From positions 732,501 through 796,500 of the forward strand of contig JAEMWC010000162.1 in the NCBI GenBank assembly GCA_016490735.1: a DNA stretch of 64,000 bases, written 5' to 3'. The notes under the pieces were generated by a model that did no database searches, had not been told where the DNA came from, and was given only the letters and a program-made list of their open reading frames with translations. The DNA comes from Pachyseris speciosa (lineage: Eukaryota > Cnidaria > Anthozoa > Scleractinia > Pachyseridae). How positions within the stretch are numbered: the stretch's first letter is position 1; each line of letters opens with the position of its first letter. The translations under genes were made by a program, and so were the position numbers. Of the stretch, positions 12,901-23,620 are shown in pieces.

Positions 12901-13722
12901 GGTATTTCCCTCATAAGTCACCTCCTGGGAGAGGATTCACTTTTTTTGGAGTTCGATACTTTTAAGAAAAAATTCGGAATTAAATCCCATTTTCTCCAGT
13001 ATTACGGCATAGCTTGTGCAATCTCGAATCTGAAACGCAAAAACTATTGTCCGCCAACAAGAGGTGCTACTACTGGTACCAAAAACCTTTTGGCCTCACG
13101 AGAGCTCTGTAAGTTAGCTTATAAAATGTTTCTAACTCAAAGTACCTCTACCCCGTGTAAAAGTCAGGGAAAATGGCTTGCAGACTGTAAAGCTCTTGGT
13201 TTCGACACGATAGACTGGAGGGAGTCGTACACGGTGGCCTTTCTATGCACCAATGAATCTAAATTACGAATTTTTCAGTTTAGACTTCTACATAGAAAAT
13301 TAGCAACCAACTGTTTCCTTTTCAAAATTGGGATTGCCGCTAATGACCAGTGCACTTTCTGTAAAGCAGGCTCCGAAACTCTCCTACACCTTTTTTGGGA
13401 CCGTCCTGTTGTTAAATCTTTCTGGAATGAAATTGGTACCTTGATGAGAAACAGCGCTTGCTTCCCAAATCAAGACTTCTCCTTTCTCTCTTGCATAGGC
13501 TTTGTGAACGATACTACAAACTTGTTTTTTCACCATGGACTTTTAATTGCGAGGTATCACATTTATTGTTCGAAAACAATGTGCCTTCATCCATCACGAG
13601 AATCTTGTTTTCGAATTATGTTAAATTGCCTTAACTATGAAAGACGTTATGCTGTCAAAACTGGGTCATTGAGAAATTTCAATGTGAAATGGGGAGCTTT
13701 TATCCGGGAAAATAACCTTTAG
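9982..13722 (+). pseudogene. L1/Tx1-type LINE ORF2 (endonuclease-reverse transcriptase), decayed
   Basis: This is a LINE replication protein broken by stops (for example 10078 and 11710) and frameshifts. In order I read an N-terminal APE-type endonuclease (SLNVRGLSNN, FLQEVHG, MNVYAPNEDN), a linker, the reverse transcriptase (LITLIPKKNKPL, NWRPISLLNCDYKI, TRGVRQGCPLSPCLF and the YADD catalytic box near 12098) and a C-terminal zinc-binding region (CTFCKAGSETLLHLFW, about 13354-13400). The endonuclease motif usually written GGDFN reads GGNFN near 10400, so a catalytic Asp is lost. The zinc-region Cys usually found after HLFW appears replaced by Arg. Full length is about 1,240 codons, normal for the L1 group. 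The ATG at 9982 is the first in frame with the endonuclease. Confidence 0.85.
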
Positions 13723-14531
13723 TTTCCTTCTCCTTTGTCGAGAGATACGGAGAGTAGCAATTACAATACAACAGATTTTTTTAAGGTCAATTACAAGAGA
13801 AATATAATTATTCCTTTGGACAATTGATGGGCATTGAATCCGTAATCGTACGTGCGTATTTGTTAGTATTGTGTAAAATTTATTATTTACTTATTTCATT
13901 TATTTTACTTTTGCTATAGTATGTAAGCCTCCTGTAACTTCGACTGTTAAAATCAAACAAGTCTAATCGAGGCGCTGTAGCATATGTTCGCCGGGCTTAC
14001 AGGAAGCACATTTAGAGCGCATATTAGTTTTATACATATGAACTACATTTCCTTAAAAGTGGGACAAAATCGCTTCATTTGATTTCGAAAAATATGAACT
14101 TGAATAAGGTGGCTATTCTGCGTTTTTGTCAAAACTTGGCTATTTTTTTACACTGAGGCGATTATCAAAAAAAGTAGTCGATAAATTTCTTTTAATCTCG
14201 GTGATCCTATAGTTAAATTATTGTGTTCAAAGACCTCTCTCAATCTCAAGGTAATTGAAATCACGTAAGGTGGTCAAACATTGCCATCAAATTGCTCAAA
14301 TTATGCTTTCACATTTTCGGCGCCCGCTAATTATTTTTGTTTGTGACTTGTTTATCTCATTATGCATGTCCATTATTAAAAATTTTCATACCAGCATGAA
14401 TTCCAACGCACCATGCATTTCCGACAACGCTTCCGATTTGCCTTCGGAGAACGAAGTTCAGTGTAATAATCACTTTATTTAAGTCTCAAATGTATTTAGC
14501 CGAGCACAGATGCTCTACTAACTGGGGAGAC
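13723..14531. other. Probable LINE 3' region and unassigned DNA
   Basis: No gene seen. The first few hundred bases are probably the LINE 3' untranslated region, but I could not find a poly(A) or target duplication marking its end. Confidence 0.4.
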
Positions 14532-14720
14532 TAAATCAAATCAACTCTAAATAAATCAAATGAAATCAAATCAAATGTTGGTTTTTGGGGAGAGGGGAAA
14601 ACCGGAGTACCCGGAGAAAAACCTCTCGGAGCAGAGTAGAGAACCAACAAACTCAGCCCACTTAGGACGCCGAGTCCGGGAATAGAGCCCGGGACACCAC
14701 TGCGCCAACTCTGCTCCCTC
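14532..14720 (-). mobile_element. tRNA-derived SINE, partial head
   Basis: Read on -, it starts GAGGGAGCAGAGTTGGCGCA (box A-like), then CGGGCTCTATTCCCGG (box B-like), a body with CTCTACTCTGCTCCGAGAGG, and ends in a (TTTGA)n-like tail. The anticodon arm is deleted compared with the fuller copy at 48178-48400. Both share the body sequence and tail. Confidence 0.75.
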
Positions 14721-15433
14721 AGTGTTATGTTGTAACGCTCTGAACCAGCTATGCCAACACCAGAGCGTAACAGTACTTCCCAACGCGTGTGACTGAGCCT
14801 GCTGTGCTACTGTTATTTTATAGATAGCACTGATCTACAGATAAGAATAATTGACTTCGTTCCGCCGAAGGCAATGGGGCGTTGTCGACAAGGTATGGTG
14901 CGTTGGAATTGTTTGGTGTTAACAGTCGAAAACTTCATCCGAAAATTTCTCGAAATCGCTCTCATAGAATTTGTTGAAACTCGCTACACACCAGGGAAAC
15001 TATCTAAAATAAAACGTACAGAAGACAGTTTAGAAATAAAACCTCTAGATTTCAAGAAAATCGACTGTCAGTAAAAACAATAATGACGTCATTGCGTTGC
15101 TATGGTAACTCCGATCTCGATAAAATACACCTCACTCGTAACTTTGGTCTATCCCTAGCAAGATTGTGGATATTGATCTGCTGTATTATGTTTTAGTGCG
15201 TTGTGATTTATATTTAAAGTTGGAAGGTGTCAGTACTGAAAAATCTAATCGAGCCACCTTAAATCGACAATTTATGCACGACCGTGTTAGACTTAAATAA
15301 GAATTTTTTCTTGTTTTCGGAACCTTGTTTAACATATAATTTCTTCTTAAATTGAAGTTGAAAATCAAGATCGTATTTCTTAATTTAAGACTGTAAGAAT
15401 CAAAAACAAGAAAGGTTATTCTTAGTTTAAAAA
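14721..15433. other. No recognised gene; possible left part of the two-gene transposon
   Basis: An open frame at 14874-15074 (+) has no family resemblance. A palindromic TGACGTCA lies near 15086. TTATTCTTAG just before 15426 looks like a splice acceptor, and the transposase frame resumes after the foldback at 17511. This stretch may therefore be an intron or 5' part of that transposon. Confidence 0.35.
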
Positions 15434-15567
15434 TCGGTCAGTGTAAAACGCAGACTGCAGAATGCAGACTGCGGACCGGGTGTAAAATGCAGACTGAGGG
15501 TAAAGTGCAGACTGCAGGCTGCAGACCAGAAGTAAAATGCAGACTGAGGGTAAAAGAAAATATTAAT
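15434..15567. repeat. Left terminal inverted repeat of foldback
   Basis: It is the reverse complement of about 17375-17510 and consists of tandem variants of GCAGACTG and GGGTAAAATGCAGACTGAG. Confidence 0.8.
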
Positions 15568-15736
15568 AATAAAACATGAGTCATTGCTTTGAAATGGTTT
15601 ACATTTACTGATGTGTGTGAATGATATATGAAATGAATCATATATGAACTGCGGAAATGAAATCAAATGAAGAATGATCCTCGCAGTTGAGAACGCAATT
15701 TATGCAATTGCGAAAAGAAGTCTGAAAAAAATTCAG

Positions 15737-15809
15737 GACTTTAGCGGGGTTTGAACCCTTGACTTCGCGATTACCGGTGCGATGCTCTAACCAACTGAGC
15801 TATGAAGGC
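15737..15809 (-). tRNA. tRNA-like module (Thr GGU-like), copy 1
   Basis: 73 bases: acceptor GCCTTCA, D-arm with box A TAGCTCAGTTGG, anticodon loop CCGGTAA (GGT at 34-36, but C instead of T at 33) and a TTCAA-type T-loop. The anticodon stem has one extra C. The T-stem and acceptor pair well apart from single mismatches. A T-run follows within about ten bases. It may be a transcribed pseudo-tRNA rather than a working tRNA. Confidence 0.5.
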
Positions 15810-15987
15810 ACTGACGTTGGGAGCAGGTCAATTGTGGGTTCATATGTTTTCGTGAAAGAAATGAGTGTGAATTTTATATGAAATGAATCATATCTGAACT
15901 GCGGAAATGAAATCAAATGAAGAATGATCCTCGCAGTTGAGAACGCAATTTATGCAATTGCGAAAAGAAGTCTGAAAAAAAATTCAG

Positions 15988-16060
15988 GACTTTAGCGGGG
16001 TTTGAACCCTTGACTTCGCGATTACCGGTGCGATGCTCTAACCAACTGAGCTATGAAGGC
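15988..16060 (-). tRNA. tRNA-like module (Thr GGU-like), copy 2
   Basis: Nearly identical to the copy at 15737-15809, one repeat unit downstream in the same orientation. Confidence 0.5.
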
Positions 16061-16236
16061 ACTGACGTTGGGAGCAGGTCAATTGTGGGTTCATATGTTT
16101 TCGTGAAAGAAATGAGTGTGAATTTTATATGAAATGAATCATATATGAACTGCGGAAATGAAATCAAATGAAGAATGATCCTCGCAGTTGTGAACGCAAT
16201 TTATGCAATTGCGAAAAGAAGCCTGAAAAAAAGTTA

Positions 16237-16299
16237 GGACTTCAATGGGGTTTGAAACCGTGACCTCGCGATTACCGGTGTGATGTTCTAACCAACTGT
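16237..16299 (-). tRNA. tRNA-like module, truncated copy 3
   Basis: The same module with its acceptor and D-arm cut off at about 16299, exactly where the array switches orientation. The T-loop region is also more diverged. Confidence 0.45.
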
Positions 16300-16326
16300 C
16301 ACAATTGACCTGCTCCCGGCGTCAGT

Positions 16327-16399
16327 GGCTTCATAGCTCAGTTGCTTCGAGCATCGCACCGGTAATCGCGAGGTCACGGGTTCAAACCCCGTTCAAGTC
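16327..16399 (+). tRNA. tRNA-like module (Thr GGU-like), copy 4, inverted
   Basis: The 73-base module in + orientation, with a perfect T-stem pairing ACGGG with CCCGT and loop TTCAAAC. A long T-run starts nine bases after the acceptor end. Confidence 0.5.
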
Positions 16400-16579
16400 C
16401 TGAATTTTTTTTCTCAGGCTTCTTTTCACAGTTGCGTAAATTGCGTTCACAACTGCGAGGATCATTCTTCATTTGATTTCATTTCCGCAGGTCATATATG
16501 ATTCATTTCATATATCATTCACACTCATTTCTTTCACGGGAACATATGAACCCACAATTGACCTGCTCCCAACGTCAGT

Positions 16580-16652
16580 GCCTTCATAGCTCAGTTGGTT
16601 AGAGCATCGCACCGGTAATCGCGAGGTCACGAGTTCAAACCCCGTTGAAGTC
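16580..16652 (+). tRNA. tRNA-like module (Thr GGU-like), copy 5, inverted
   Basis: The same 73-base module. It is followed by CCTGAATTTTTTTCAGG, a hairpin with a T-run that would serve as a Pol III terminator. Confidence 0.5.
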
Positions 16653-17374
16653 CTGAATTTTTTTCAGGCTTCTTTTCGCAATTGCGTAAATTGCGTTCAC
16701 AACTGCGAGGATCATTCTTCATTTGATTTACTGGTGTTTTGATTGATTAAATGAAGTTGAATTTTGTACATGTCGAGTTTTGGTATCTCTTCTATCAAAA
16801 TGGTCATACTAATGATTATTTGAGAACGCCGAAATGTTGTTATAATTTTTCGTGTTTGGATAGCCGACTGTCACCTTTCAGCAAATACCAATTCAAAAAC
16901 CTCTTGATATATTAAAGTCGAGTACAAAGATTGATTGTCTTGCACATACTAGGTTCGATACCTACAAGTTTAGCTTGCCCTGTTGTTGTGCTCTGGTGTT
17001 TTGCTTGCCTTGTGTTCCGAACAATTGCAAGGCCATTTGAAGCAACTAAGACACGCGGTTGTTTGAATGTTATTAAGACTTTGTCGCAACAGGATGGAGA
17101 GTTAGTCGGTCCCAGACCTGATCAAAAAACAAAATTCAAAATGGCCGACACGTAAACAAAAGTGAGATAGAATTACGATTAGTTCGGCGCCCTTGTACAA
17201 TGTAATTAGCTTGATTCAACAAAATGGGGAGTTCAAGAACTCGAGGTTGATAATATGATGTTTGACTAAGGCTAGGAAACGCCTTTTGGTTTGAGTTTTC
17301 GGGATCAATTGGAAAAAAAATTACGGGTATGTACGAACACACTGAAGTCTTCATGCATTTGATCCGGATTTGAT

Positions 17375-17510
17375 CCTCGTGTTTTTTATTATTAATATTT
17401 TATTTTACCCTCAGTCTGCATTTTACCTCTGGTCTGCAGTCTGCAGTCTGCATTTTACCCTCAGTCTGCATTTTACCCCCGGTCTGCAGTCTGCGTTTTA
17501 CACTGACCGA
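17375..17510. repeat. Right terminal inverted repeat of foldback
   Basis: It mirrors the left arm. An open frame that runs through it into the transposase is accidental. Confidence 0.8.
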
Positions 17511-18483
17511 TTTAAAAATCCCAGTTTAGAGTGTTTATTTCGTACCTCAGCTGTGAAACCACCATTCGATGAAACAAATTTCGCTTATGACAACGACAAG
17601 GTTCGATTTTACACTGGATTGCCTGCCTATGATGTGCTACAAGCAGTGTACCACAATTTTTCGGGATTTGTTTTAAGGCAGTCTCCAACTTTATCGAGGT
17701 TTCAAGAATTTGTTATCACGCTTATGAAACTTAAGTTGAACATGCCAATGCAGGACCTCGCATACCGCTTTGGAATTTCAGTACCAACTGTTTCAAGAAC
17801 ATTTTTGGCTTGGATGGTGGTTCTAGATGTTCGATTAGCACACTTAATAAAGTGGCCAGAACATGAGAATTTATGGCGAACCATGCCTCAGTGTTTCCAG
17901 TTTGCCTTTGGCAACAAAACCACTGTAATCATTGACTGTTTTGAAGTGTTTATTACGAGACCTTCAAATCTTATGGCTTGAGTACAGACTTATTCCAGCC
18001 CCAAGAATCATAACACTGTCAAGATTTTGGTGGGAATAACTCCATAAGGGAGGATTTCATTTCGTCTCAAATGCTTGGGGAGGGAGGAAGGTCTGATAAG
18101 TATTTAACTGACAATATTGGGGTATTCTTAGAAAGCTACTACCAGGAGATTTAGTGATGGCTGATCGGGGTTTTACTACCCAGGAAAGCCTAATGCTCCA
18201 TAGAGCTGAACTTGCTGTTCCAGCATTCACCAAGGGGAAAGACCAGCTGGACCCAGTAGATGTTGAGCGAACCCGTGGCATTGCAAATGTCCGAATACAT
18301 GTGGAAAGGGTCATCTTACTGCTAAGAAGAAAGCACACAATTCTTTCAGGACTTTTACCAATTGATTTCTTGCAGTGTGACCCTAATGGTTCCCAAGAGG
18401 CCAAAATTCCTATGATTGACAGAATCATCACTGTGTTTGCTGCTTTGACAAACCTGTCCAGTGGTATTGTACCTTTGGATTAA
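17511..18483 (+). pseudogene. DDE transposase (IS4EU/ISL2EU- or Harbinger-like), decayed
   Basis: This is a transposase with a helix-turn-helix followed by a DDE_4-type catalytic domain. The first open stretch (to 17981) carries [20 protein letters not shown], a helix-turn-helix, then [15 protein letters not shown] with the first Asp. The second (from 18154) carries [15 protein letters not shown] with the second Asp and [11 protein letters not shown] with the Glu. A TGA at 17980 and further stops and shifts between 17981 and 18150 break it. The 5' end is cut by the foldback element at 17510, and any N-terminal zinc domain is missing. It ends 31 bp from the stop of the convergent - strand protease gene, which suggests the two belong to one transposon. 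Confidence 0.8.
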
Positions 18484-18513
18484 AGTGCCAGTGTACTGGT
18501 GCATTAAAGACGT

Positions 18514-18721
18514 TCAAATGGTAGGGAAAGGAGTCAAATTTCCTCCTTTTAGACATTGCAGTAAGCGTGTACGCATGTGACTAATAGTATATGTTACATT
18601 CTTTGGATTCTTTCCATAAACTAAACTTGTTGCGAAAGCTATCGAAAAAACACCACAGTCGGAACCATTTTTCTGTTGTTGCACTGGAATACAGCGAATT
18701 CCTTTAAAGACTGGACCAGTC
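18514..18721 (-). pseudogene. Ulp1/C48 protease, C-terminal exon-like fragment with catalytic Cys
   Basis: The - strand encodes [20 protein letters not shown], then a helical stretch and a stop at 18514. [13 protein letters not shown] carries the oxyanion-hole Gln and nucleophilic Cys of SUMO/Ulp1-type cysteine proteases (family C48). The His and Asp are on the other side of a LINE, at about 23660-23700, so the two parts were one gene. The junction lies at the LINE's CATA-repeat tail. Confidence 0.85.
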
Positions 18722-18783
18722 AAATACATACATACATACATACATACATACATACATACATACATACATACATACATACATAC
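18722..18783. repeat. (CATA)n microsatellite, LINE tail
   Basis: About 15 copies of CATA on +, forming the 3' end of the - strand LINE. The open frame of Met-Tyr-Val-Cys repeats across it is an artefact. Confidence 0.95.
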
Positions 18784-19613
18784 GTTTATTGCAACTCCCA
18801 AGCTGGGTTTTTCAGTTACAAAGCCTACATTAAATTATGGTAATATTATAATAATATTATATTGGCCTAAAAATATATATAAGTAAAACAAAAGCTAATA
18901 CAATAGAAATACAATAGGCCAGTACACGTTAAAAACACTGGTGAACTAATACAAAAATTAGACAAGAATAGAGGATTGAAACGATTCATTAGTGCGCAAC
19001 ATTTCCACTAAGGAGCGCATTCAGTAGGCGGAGACGTTCACATTCTCAGCTGTTTTTCAAGTCCTTTGGGAAGTTATTCCATAATTTGCATCCGCGATAC
19101 GTGAATGCACGTTGCCCAGAGGACAGGCGGCATCGTGGGATGTGGAGCAGATTACATGATCTTGTTACCCTACTATGAATACGAGATCGTGGAACAAACG
19201 TGTTAGCCAGATATCCAGGAACTAAACTATTTACACATTTAAATACCATTCCAGCATCGTTGAAATAAAGTATCTCCTTAACAGTGAGCCAATTAAGAGA
19301 TTTTATGCCTTGGGAGATGTGGTCAAATTTCTTAAGAACTAATACGATACGGGCAGCGAAATTCTGCACTAGCTGAAGCTTCTTTATATTTCTTTGACAC
19401 GTGTTGGCCCATACATTTGAACAATAATACATTGTACTAAAAACAAAAGCGTTCATCAAAAGTAAAAGAGTTTTCCTGTCCAAAAGGTGTTTAATCCTGC
19501 TGATCTGTACTAGTTTGAAAATAGAGTTAGAAGTAGTTTTAGCAATATGATGGTTATATGTTAAGGACTGGTCGATGTAGACTCCAAGGTCCTTCGCCAC
19601 AGGAACTGGCGTT
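18722..19613 (-). mobile_element. CR1/L2-like LINE, 3' part with (TATG)n tail
   Basis: On - the frame 19618-19046 encodes the C-terminal region after the reverse transcriptase (VPVAKDLGVYIDQSLTYNHH, then Tyr-Tyr-Cys-Ser-Asn-Val-Trp, ending GCKLWNNFPKDLKNS). The element ends in a TATG simple repeat (18722-18783) in place of poly(A), as CR1/L2-type LINEs often do. It is the downstream half of the LINE at 22376-23620, split by the element at 19614-22375. Confidence 0.85.
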
Positions 19614-20106
19614 AACACGTTCTAAAGCCTCAGGGGATATTCTAAAACTTCATTTTTGGCAAAAGTTTGATTTTTTATGGTAAAAAGTGCCAGAAAATCG
19701 GTCACATTTTGCACCAAATGGGCTTTAAATGTTTAAATATGCCAACGTACGAATACTGCTTTTACAGAAAAACACAATATGCATGATTTTTGCCAACTTT
19801 GGATCAAACTAAGCATGTCACAAATAGCGAGAATTTATGGCAGAGTTACCTGGATTCTGGAAAAGCACATTGGCATGAAAATTGTTTAACAAAATCTGCT
19901 AGTTTTTGCAGAAAATAGGTTTCAAGATATTCAGAAATATTGAATTCTGTTACCAGATACAGAAGTATGCGTCACAAATTGTAATAACTTGTGAAAACCT
20001 TTCAAGTCCGGGAAAAAATCGTTTATTTCTGGCCAGAAATGGCCTTAAACAATTTAGCGTTACCACTTTTTGTAGTTTTGGTAAATTGTTAATCGTGTAC
20101 GCAAAA

Positions 20107-20170
20107 TGACCCTGGAAATTTCCAACGTCGTTTAATTCAACAGCAAATGACCTTGGGAATTTCCAACGTC
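20107..20170. repeat. Left subterminal motif pair (GGAAATTTCC)
   Basis: Two units of GACC(C/T)TGG(A/G)AATTTCCAACGTC, at 20107-20129 and 20148-20170. They are inverted relative to the three at 21947-22055. Such repeats commonly bind transposase. Confidence 0.7.
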
Positions 20171-21946
20171 ACATTTTTAGAAAAAGTGCAAAATGGCCTG
20201 TGAAGAAAACACAAAGAAAATTTTCTGAGGTTTCAAGAGCAAGACAAAAGCTAGACAACAGTTTAGTTTTAGTTTCGCAAACAAGCCCTTTTTAGTACAG
20301 TTGGGAACATTTATCCTGCAGAATGTAGCCTCAAACCTTTACAAAACGCATCAGACGCATTTGTGTTTGCAATAAAGTTCGGAGCCGTAGCCGCGCACTA
20401 AACCCCGTGCACGTATAAACTATTAATGGTGCTGTTTTCTGTCGTTATTTCACTTTGCGCACAAGGTCGGCGCACATTGTAGAATGACAATACTTTTCCG
20501 AGCAGCTCGAAGTCTCGCTACGGTTGTAATCAAGGCCTGCCAATGTAAATACGAGCATTGAACGACGAACCAACCAAAATCATGTTCAGACATCTTTTAT
20601 TGCTAATCTGCTTCTTCCCTAAACGGAAGCCAAATACAGATGGAAATGATACCTTAGATATTTTGAAACTATGTACGCTCGGACCAAGTGTAATATCACC
20701 GAGAAATCAGCGCTTTAAAATTAATCAGATTGCGGATGTGATACAAATTTCGTTTTTCTATACTGTCATTAACCGAATTCTCCCATACATCACAACAAAA
20801 ATTAAAATTACAACATTCGTTATAAATTTGGGCTTCGTGAATGTAGAATCTAGAAAAACTTCGTGCCAAGACTTCCATCCATTCAGTGAGTACGTGGCAC
20901 AATCTATTCCGGACATACCTGTGCTATCCGATTAATAAAACCATACAGGATTTGTTTATTCGAAAGGTGCCACTTTTTAATTCACACCGATGTTAACATC
21001 ATTATTCATTCTGATAACAATTTCATATTGAATAAATATTCAAATGTCAAAGGAAAGCATGCCGTGAAACTGACTGGTACGATATACCTTCAGCTGTATC
21101 TTGGCCGATGTAATTAATGTGCAAATATAAGGATTAGGTCTATACACTGTGCCCTACAGATCTGCCCTACCTAAGTCCTACATGAATACGGAGTCACCGG
21201 CAAAAAGAAGAGCGACGACAACCGGCGAAGTAAGATCTCTGTAGAGAATGCCTTACACCATTCCGGTAGGAAAGTCAACTCTTTTTGTTGCCACTTGCTA
21301 CATTAATGGAATGAGGTATTTCAAGTGTTGGTGGGCCTTGAGGTAAGACCCATCTGAAATTATCGATTTGGGTAGCTCACTTCATGAATAAATATAACAC
21401 GGTTATTTTGTCCGAGTGCGCGCCATTTTTTTTTTCAACCAGTTTACCTCCTATGAAATTTCAATTGTCTCAGCATAGCTAATGTGACCGACAAATGACT
21501 CAAATATTGAACATGACTCGAAGACATGTTTTTTATCCTCACGTAGTCCTGTGTTTAGTTAGAATTGTAAATAGAGGGTGTAACGGTTCCATAAATTTTA
21601 CTCCTTATCGCCTATTCCAGAAAGGAATAACGTGAGATTGAACCACCAAAATCCAGCAAAATCAGTCACTTGCTCTGGAAGCCCTCAACAAATACGTATT
21701 GACGTTAATTTTACGTTCTTTTTCAGGTACAGAATGCCGCCGATATTACGAAGATTACTTCCGATGTGTACCTTAACTGAAACATTAAAAAACTTACTGA
21801 TTTCCTCCATGTCGTTCTAAATTGTTGGTTAAAGGTAACTTGAAACACATCTTCTCCAGTAAATTGTAATTTACCGAAAAAGCAGTTATCAAAAAGAACA
21901 AAAGGGGTTTAACGTTGGGTGAAATTCATAGTCTGCTTGCTATGAA

Positions 21947-22055
21947 CGACGTTGGAAATTTCCACGGTCAGTTTCTACTTGTTACAGATGACGTTGGAAA
22001 TTTCCACGGTAAATTTCTGCTTGTTATAAATGACGTTGGAAATTTCCATGGTCAC
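21947..22055. repeat. Right subterminal motif triplet (GGAAATTTCC)
   Basis: Three units of GACGTTGGAAATTTCCACGG at 21947, 21989 and 22032, spaced 42-43 bp. They are in inverted orientation to the left pair. Confidence 0.75.
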
Positions 22056-22375
22056 TTTCTGATTGCCTATACATGAAAGCTGGAAGTTTGTGTTTGACAG
22101 TATTGCGACAGACGAATTTAAATTCAAGCGGCATATTCCCAGAAAAAAACATTTCGTTGTAACCTCGCAAAACTGTATGAAAATTTGGCAAAATATTCTC
22201 TCTGTTTAAAATATTGCAAACCTTACTTTGAATTCGGTAAACTCCGCCTGTTTTTAACAAATTATCTTCATTCGTTAAGCAAACTATCTGATTTTGGCAA
22301 AAATACAGTCAAAAATGCTAGTTTTTGTCGAAATAAAGCTATTTTAGAATACTACCTGAGGTTTTAGAACGTGTT

Positions 22376-23620
22376 TGTTATTTCCTTTCCCAAGAGTGAA
22401 ATTGACGTTGGAGGCAACTGCCGCAGTAGTTGTGGAACATTAACTAGTAAGATTTTAGTTTTAGCTGGGTTTATTAGAAGGGAATTCTGACAGCACCATC
22501 GGCAGATTTCTCTCAAATCTTCGCTCAAATAACCGAATACGCGAGCGATGTCAGTTGAGTGAAAGGATAGGTATAGTTTACGGTCATCGACGTAGCACAC
22601 AGACTTGCAGTGGGCTGGAACGGACAAGAGATCATTTACATAGATGGTAAATAACACGGGCCCCAAGATAGAACCCTGAGGAACTCCGTAGTTGAGAGGG
22701 AGTGGGTCTGAGATAGCATCCCCAATGCGCACTCTCTGGCTACGACCAGACAGGTAATTATGAAACCACTCCAAGCTCGAAGAGGCAACACCTATACTCT
22801 GTAACTTCTGAAGGAGAATATCATGTCTGATACTGTCGAATGCCTTAGACATGTCTAGTAGCACGACAACGGACACTTCACTCTTATCAATGGCCATGAG
22901 AAAATCATAGAAGCGGTTTCCATCGAGTGACATTTTCGATTACCGCTCTGATTTTTAGATAGCTTCTTGTTGGTGGTTATGTAGTCAACGAACTGACGGT
23001 GAGCTAATCTCTCAGACACCTTAGATAGTATTGGCAGTAATGAGATGGGCCGGTGATTACAAGGATCTTCGGGGTTGCCAGACTTTAACAGTGTTTCCTT
23101 TGTTTTGTAATAGCTGAGAATTCACATAAGCTTTTTCTGCAATTCGTAGTTCACGCTTGACTTCCTGTCTAAAGAAACGATATGCGTTCCATTGAAGACG
23201 GTCATTTGATTTAATGGCTCTCCGGTGCCATTGATCCCGGGTCTTCATTAGCTGGCGAATTTCAGCTGAAAGAAATGGGTTTGGTCTTGACTTGATTTTT
23301 ACTCGCTTTAAAGGGGCGTGATCCTCTAAAATATCCGTATAACGCATTAAACGTCTCCACTTGGTCATCAAAATCGTCAAACATGGATATCGTATGAAAA
23401 GGTACAAGTGAAAGATCCTCACAGAATTGTTTTGCATTGTAATTAGCGTAACTCCTGATGGTAACATAGGAGGGCTTGAGTCGAGGGGTCTTCAACGTTA
23501 ATACTAGGTAAACAAGATGGTGATCGCTTACTGAGCAGGCAAGCACGTCGCTGAGGCTGACAATATCCGTGTCAAAATTACGTCGATCAAAGATTTCAAA
23601 AGCCACTTCCAGCAACTCGT
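22376..23620 (-). mobile_element. CR1/L2-like LINE, 5'-truncated part (endonuclease end and reverse transcriptase)
   Basis: On - it begins near the end of the endonuclease (DVLACSVSDHHLVYLVLTLK, where SDHH is the conserved terminal motif). It runs through a linker (DHAPLKRVKIKSRPNPF, WHRRAIKSND, WNAYRFFRQEVKREL) into the reverse transcriptase (NHRPISLLPILSKV, VVVLLDMSKAFDSI, NYGVPQGSILGPVLF, CYVDDRKLYL). At least three frameshifts are present. The 5' end at about 23620 abuts the Ulp1 coding sequence, so it is a 5'-truncated insertion. The missing 3' part is at 18722-19613. Confidence 0.85.

Larger units (their letters stand above)
15660..16740. repeat. Array of ~240-bp tRNA-containing units, direct then inverted
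   Basis: Two full units and one truncated unit lie in - orientation (15660-15900, 15900-16140, 16140-16299). They are followed head-to-head by two units in + orientation (16300-16560, 16560-16740). Each unit holds a 73-base tRNA-like module, a hairpin of the type CCTGAA-T(n)-TTCAGG, a GCAATTTATGCAATTGC-type palindrome and a common spacer. Confidence 0.85.
15434..17510. mobile_element. 2.1-kb foldback element carrying tRNA-like modules
   Basis: The ends are inverted (TCGGTCAGTGTAAAACGCAG at left, its complement at right) and flanked by TTTAAAAA(T) at 15426 and 17511, an 8-9-bp target duplication as made by hAT or Mutator-like elements. The arms are about 135 bp and built from short repeats of the kind GGTAAAATGCAGACTG. 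Inside are a direct and inverted array of about 240-bp units with tRNA-like modules (15660-16740) and an unassigned stretch (16740-17370). There is no transposase, so it is non-autonomous. It interrupts the 5' end of the DDE transposase at 17511. Confidence 0.8.
19614..22375. mobile_element. 2.76-kb terminal-inverted-repeat element inside the LINE
   Basis: The ends are inverted: AACACGTTCTAAAGCCTCAGG at 19614 and AACACGTTCTAAAACCTCAGG on - from 22375. It splits the LINE reverse-transcriptase frame after GKEITN and before LTPVPVAKDLG. Five copies of a GACGTTGGAAATTTCCA(C/T)GG-type motif sit subterminally, two near the left end and three near the right, in opposite orientation. Two open frames (20558-20935 +, 20696-20902 -) have no family resemblance, so it is probably non-autonomous. 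The target duplication is uncertain because ACGT and TTAA both occur at the junctions. Confidence 0.75.

Noticed and set aside
15737..16652. Functional tRNA-Thr(GGU) genes
   Set aside because: The anticodon stem has an extra base and position 33 is not T, so I list them as tRNA-like modules rather than working genes.
18514..18801. Open frame of Met-Tyr-Val-Cys repeats
   Set aside because: Translation of a CATA simple repeat at a LINE tail. Only its C-terminal part, the Ulp1 fragment, is real.
20558..20935. 125-residue frame as a transposase of the 2.76-kb element
   Set aside because: No helix-turn-helix, acidic triad or other recognisable feature.
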